The notes under the pieces: model-generated
The model's input: the letters and a program-made list of their open reading frames with translations, nothing else
Databases searched by the model: none
Told to the model about the DNA's origin: nothing
Part shown: one piece after another, positions 5,403 to 6,920 of the stretch
Position numbering within the stretch: position 1 is the first letter of the stretch
How the letters are laid out: the number at the start of each line of letters is the position of its first letter
Position numbers and translations under genes: made by a program
NCBI GenBank assembly: GCA_903928275.1
Contig: CAIYQJ010000406.1
Coordinates: forward strand, 1 to 6,920
Direction of reading: 5' to 3'
Source of the DNA: an uncultured Chloroflexota bacterium
Lineage (GTDB): Bacteria; Chloroflexota; Limnocylindria; Limnocylindrales; CSP1-4
Length of the DNA: 6,920 nucleotides

Positions 5403-6810
5403 GACCGCGGGCCTCCCCACGGACCGGCCGACCGGCGGCCGGCCGGGACAGGAACTCGTCCTCCGAGACGCCCCACAACCGGGCCTTGCGCGCGAAGTCG
5501 GTCCGCACGATATACCGGAGGACAGTCCGCGTCACCACGACCGCCGTGAACATGGACATGAGCACGCCGATGATGAGGACGAGCGCGAAGCCCTTGATGA
5601 CCGACGACCCGAACCAATAGAGGATCGAGGCGGTGATGAGGGTCGAGACGTTGGAGTCGAGGATGGAGTTCCAGGCGCGGTTGAAGCCGGCCTCCATCGC
5701 CGAGGGCAGGCTCTTGCCGAGCCGCAGCTCCTCCTTCATCCGCTCGAAGATGAGGATGTTGGCGTCGACCGCCATGCCCACCGAGAGCACGAAGCCCGCG
5801 ATGCCGGCGAGGGTCAGCGTCACCGGGATGAGTCGGAAGATCGCCATCACGACGAGCGCGTAGTAGACGAGCGCGCCGTCCGCGATGAGGCCCGGGAGAC
5901 GGTAGTAGATGGCCATGAAGATCAGGACCATGAGGATCCCGATCGCGCCGCCGAGGAGCGCCGAGTCGAGGGAGAACCCGGCCAGAGACGAGCTGATCGC
6001 CTGGACGCTGATCTCCTGGATCGGGAACGGCAGGGAGCCGTAGCGCAGGATCGTCACGAGGTTGTTCATCTCGGCCGCGGTGAACCCGCCGCCGGATCCG
6101 CCGGTGATGATCCCGGATCCGCCGGTGATGGGGCTCTGGATGTAGGGCGCCGAGACCACCGTCCCGTCGAGGACGATGGCGAAGAAGTTCCCCACGTTCT
6201 TGGTGGTGAAGTCGGAGAACAGCTTCGATCCCTGGTCCTTGAGCGAGAAGCTCACCGCGCGTCCGCCGGTCGAGTCGGTGCCGGGGTTCGCGCCCGAGAT
6301 CTGGTCGCCGCTGAACAGGGGCGGGAGTGCGGCACCCGGCAGAGGCTGGCCGGCCGTGGCGGACTCGGGGCCCGGGCTCGTGTTGGAGCCGAACCGGGCG
6401 GTGGGCAGCGGGACGAAGTCGAGGCGGCCGGTGGAGCCGATGAGCTTGCGGATGGAGTCGGGGTCGCTCACGCCGGGGATCTCGACGACGATCCGGTCGG
6501 AGCCCTGCGTCTGGACGAGGGGCTCGGAGACTCCCGTGGCATTCACGCGACGCTCCACGATGCCCTGGATCGTGGCAAGATCCGCCGCCGTCGGGGTCTT
6601 GCCGCCCGCGGGCAGGGCCTGGTAGACGACGCGGAGGCCGCCCGACAGATCGAGGCCCAGCTTCGTCTCCACGGTCCGTGTCGCGCCACTCGAGTCGCCG
6701 ATCACGGGCAGGACGAGGTTGGGCCAGAAGTCGATGACGAGCGCGAGCACGCCGACGACCACGATGATGATGGGGGTGATTCTGCGCATCGGCCGGGGAC
6801 GATACACCAT
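5395..6810 (-). CDS. secD: Protein translocase subunit SecD
   Basis: SecD is the larger partner of SecF in the accessory complex that uses the proton gradient to complete Sec-dependent export. The 471-residue protein has TM1 at about 10-28, the family motif LGLDLSGGLRVVYQ (51-64), the P1 domain with IVERRVNATGVSEP (84-97) and IPGVSDPDSIRKLIG (111-125), a Pro/Gly-rich stretch at about 138-165, and FAIVLDGTVVSAPYI (210-224) in the next subdomain. Five helices follow from about 285 to 432. Between them is GMAVDANILIFERMKEEL (345-362); Asp349 is the expected counterpart of the proton-path Asp340 in Thermus SecDF. An in-frame tandem ITGGSG repeat (228-240) sits where an ITG-F-T segment is common. 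ATG 6810 has GAGG five bases upstream (6819-6816), which favours it over the internal ATG at 6789. The C-terminus (455-471) is Arg/Gly-rich and encodes the secF SD. Confidence 0.97.
   Translation of the reverse strand: MVYRPRPMRRITPIIIVVVGVLALVIDFWPNLVLPVIGDSSGATRTVETKLGLDLSGGLRVVYQALPAGGKTPTAADLATIQGIVERRVNATGVSEPLVQTQGSDRIVVEIPGVSDPDSIRKLIGSTGRLDFVPLPTARFGSNTSPGPESATAGQPLPGAALPPLFSGDQISGANPGTDSTGGRAVSFSLKDQGSKLFSDFTTKNVGNFFAIVLDGTVVSAPYIQSPITGGSGIITGGSGGGFTAAEMNNLVTILRYGSLPFPIQEISVQAISSSLAGFSLDSALLGGAIGILMVLIFMAIYYRLPGLIADGALVYYALVVMAIFRLIPVTLTLAGIAGFVLSVGMAVDANILIFERMKEELRLGKSLPSAMEAGFNRAWNSILDSNVSTLITASILYWFGSSVIKGFALVLIIGVLMSMFTAVVVTRTVLRYIVRTDFARKARLWGVSEDEFLSRPAAGRPVRGEARGRV
5412..5418 (-). 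promoter_or_regulatory. secF ribosome binding site inside the secD 3' end
   Basis: The minus strand reads GGGGAGG at 5418-5412, nine bases before GTG 5402, the best SD of any gene in the window. It lies inside the last codons of secD, so secF carries its own strong initiation signal as well as overlapping secD. It decides between the candidate secF starts, because the GTG at 5420 lies upstream of it. Confidence 0.7.
6092..6130 (-). repeat. Perfect 18-bp direct repeat (21-nt period) within secD
   Basis: The + strand sequence CCGGATCCGCCGGTGATG occurs at 6092-6109 and again at 6113-6130, without mismatch. The period is 21 nt, so the frame is kept and the product contains two consecutive ITGGSG units (residues 228-240). 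It looks like a recent in-frame tandem duplication in an extracytoplasmic loop of SecD. Confidence 0.85.
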
Positions 6811-6839
6811 CGGCGCCTCGGACGCCCGCGCGCGGCCGT

Positions 6840-6853
6840 GCAGGGGCCCCTGC
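6840..6853. repeat. 14-bp perfect palindrome in the gap upstream of secD
   Basis: GCAGGGGCCCCTGC is its own reverse complement and lies 30 nt upstream of the secD start, in the 53-nt gap after the preceding gene. With flanking pairs (and one G-U) the transcript could form a stem of about eight base pairs around a GGCC loop. No T-rich run follows on the minus strand, so it is not a standard intrinsic terminator. An operator or an RNA hairpin is possible, and chance in GC-rich DNA cannot be excluded. No SD lies inside it. Confidence 0.4.
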
Positions 6854-6863
6854 GCGCGCTCGA

Positions 6864-6920
6864 TCAGTCGGTCAGAGCCGCCTGGATCCGCTGCGCGAGG
6901 CTCCGGCTGATGCCCGGGCC
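6864..6920 (-). CDS. uvrC: C-terminal end of a helix-hairpin-helix protein, probably UvrC (partial)
   Basis: Only the last 18 codons are present, ending in TGA at 6866-6864. They read GPGISRSLAQRIQAALTD, which resembles the final hairpin of the C-terminal HhH2 domain of UvrC, where a (V/L)PGIS--LA--I---L pattern ends the protein. UvrC makes the two incisions in nucleotide excision repair, and its tandem HhH motifs bind DNA near the lesion. The reading frame is open to the window edge and the stop lies 53 nt before secD, which fits a real upstream gene on the same strand. Other HhH proteins (RuvA, DNA ligase, ComEA-like) share this kind of motif, so the assignment rests on a short tail and is tentative. 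Confidence 0.55.
   Translation of the reverse strand, partial: GPGISRSLAQRIQAALTD

Overview
This is a GC-rich bacterial chromosomal stretch in which every supported gene lies on the minus strand. Read in the direction of transcription (high to low coordinates), the order is: C-terminal end of a helix-hairpin-helix protein (probably uvrC), secD, secF, recJ, a membrane-anchored WD40/TolB-like beta-propeller protein, pyrF, and the start of tatA. The gene set, the subfamily-2 type of PyrF, the full RecJ exonuclease and the TatA sequence fit a high-GC member of Chloroflexota (a Limnocylindria/Ellin6529-like lineage is my best guess). This placement is inference from gene content and style, not from a marker-gene comparison; a high-GC actinobacterium is less likely but not excluded.

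Layout. At 6864-6920 the last 18 codons of the upstream gene enter the window. After a 53-nt gap containing a perfect 14-bp palindrome comes secD (5395-6810), whose stop overlaps the start of secF (4263-5402 with my chosen start). A 96-nt gap follows. Then three genes are fused end to end by 4-nt stop/start overlaps: recJ (2409-4166), the propeller gene (1138-2412, GTGA overlap) and pyrF (266-1141, ATGA overlap). After a 64-nt gap tatA starts at 201 and runs off the left edge. No gap exceeds 100 nt, no convincing sigma-70 promoter or intrinsic terminator is visible, and there are no RNA genes, CRISPR arrays or mobile elements. The simplest reading is one or two co-directional operons.

Function. 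SecD and SecF form the proton-driven accessory complex of the Sec translocon, and TatA is the pore component of the Tat pathway, so the window is flanked by the two general export machines. RecJ and the probable UvrC are DNA repair nucleases, and PyrF completes UMP synthesis. The propeller protein has a single N-terminal membrane anchor and is presumably displayed outside the membrane; its role is unknown. The link between these genes looks like housekeeping co-transcription rather than one pathway.

I found no convincing undescribed system. The points worth a second look are a roughly 70-residue Pro/Ala/Ser insertion in the extracytoplasmic domain of SecF, the conserved-looking propeller gene coupled between recJ and pyrF, an in-frame tandem duplication in SecD, loss of the usual Phe in the TatA hinge motif, and a possible RNA structure masking the tatA ribosome binding site.
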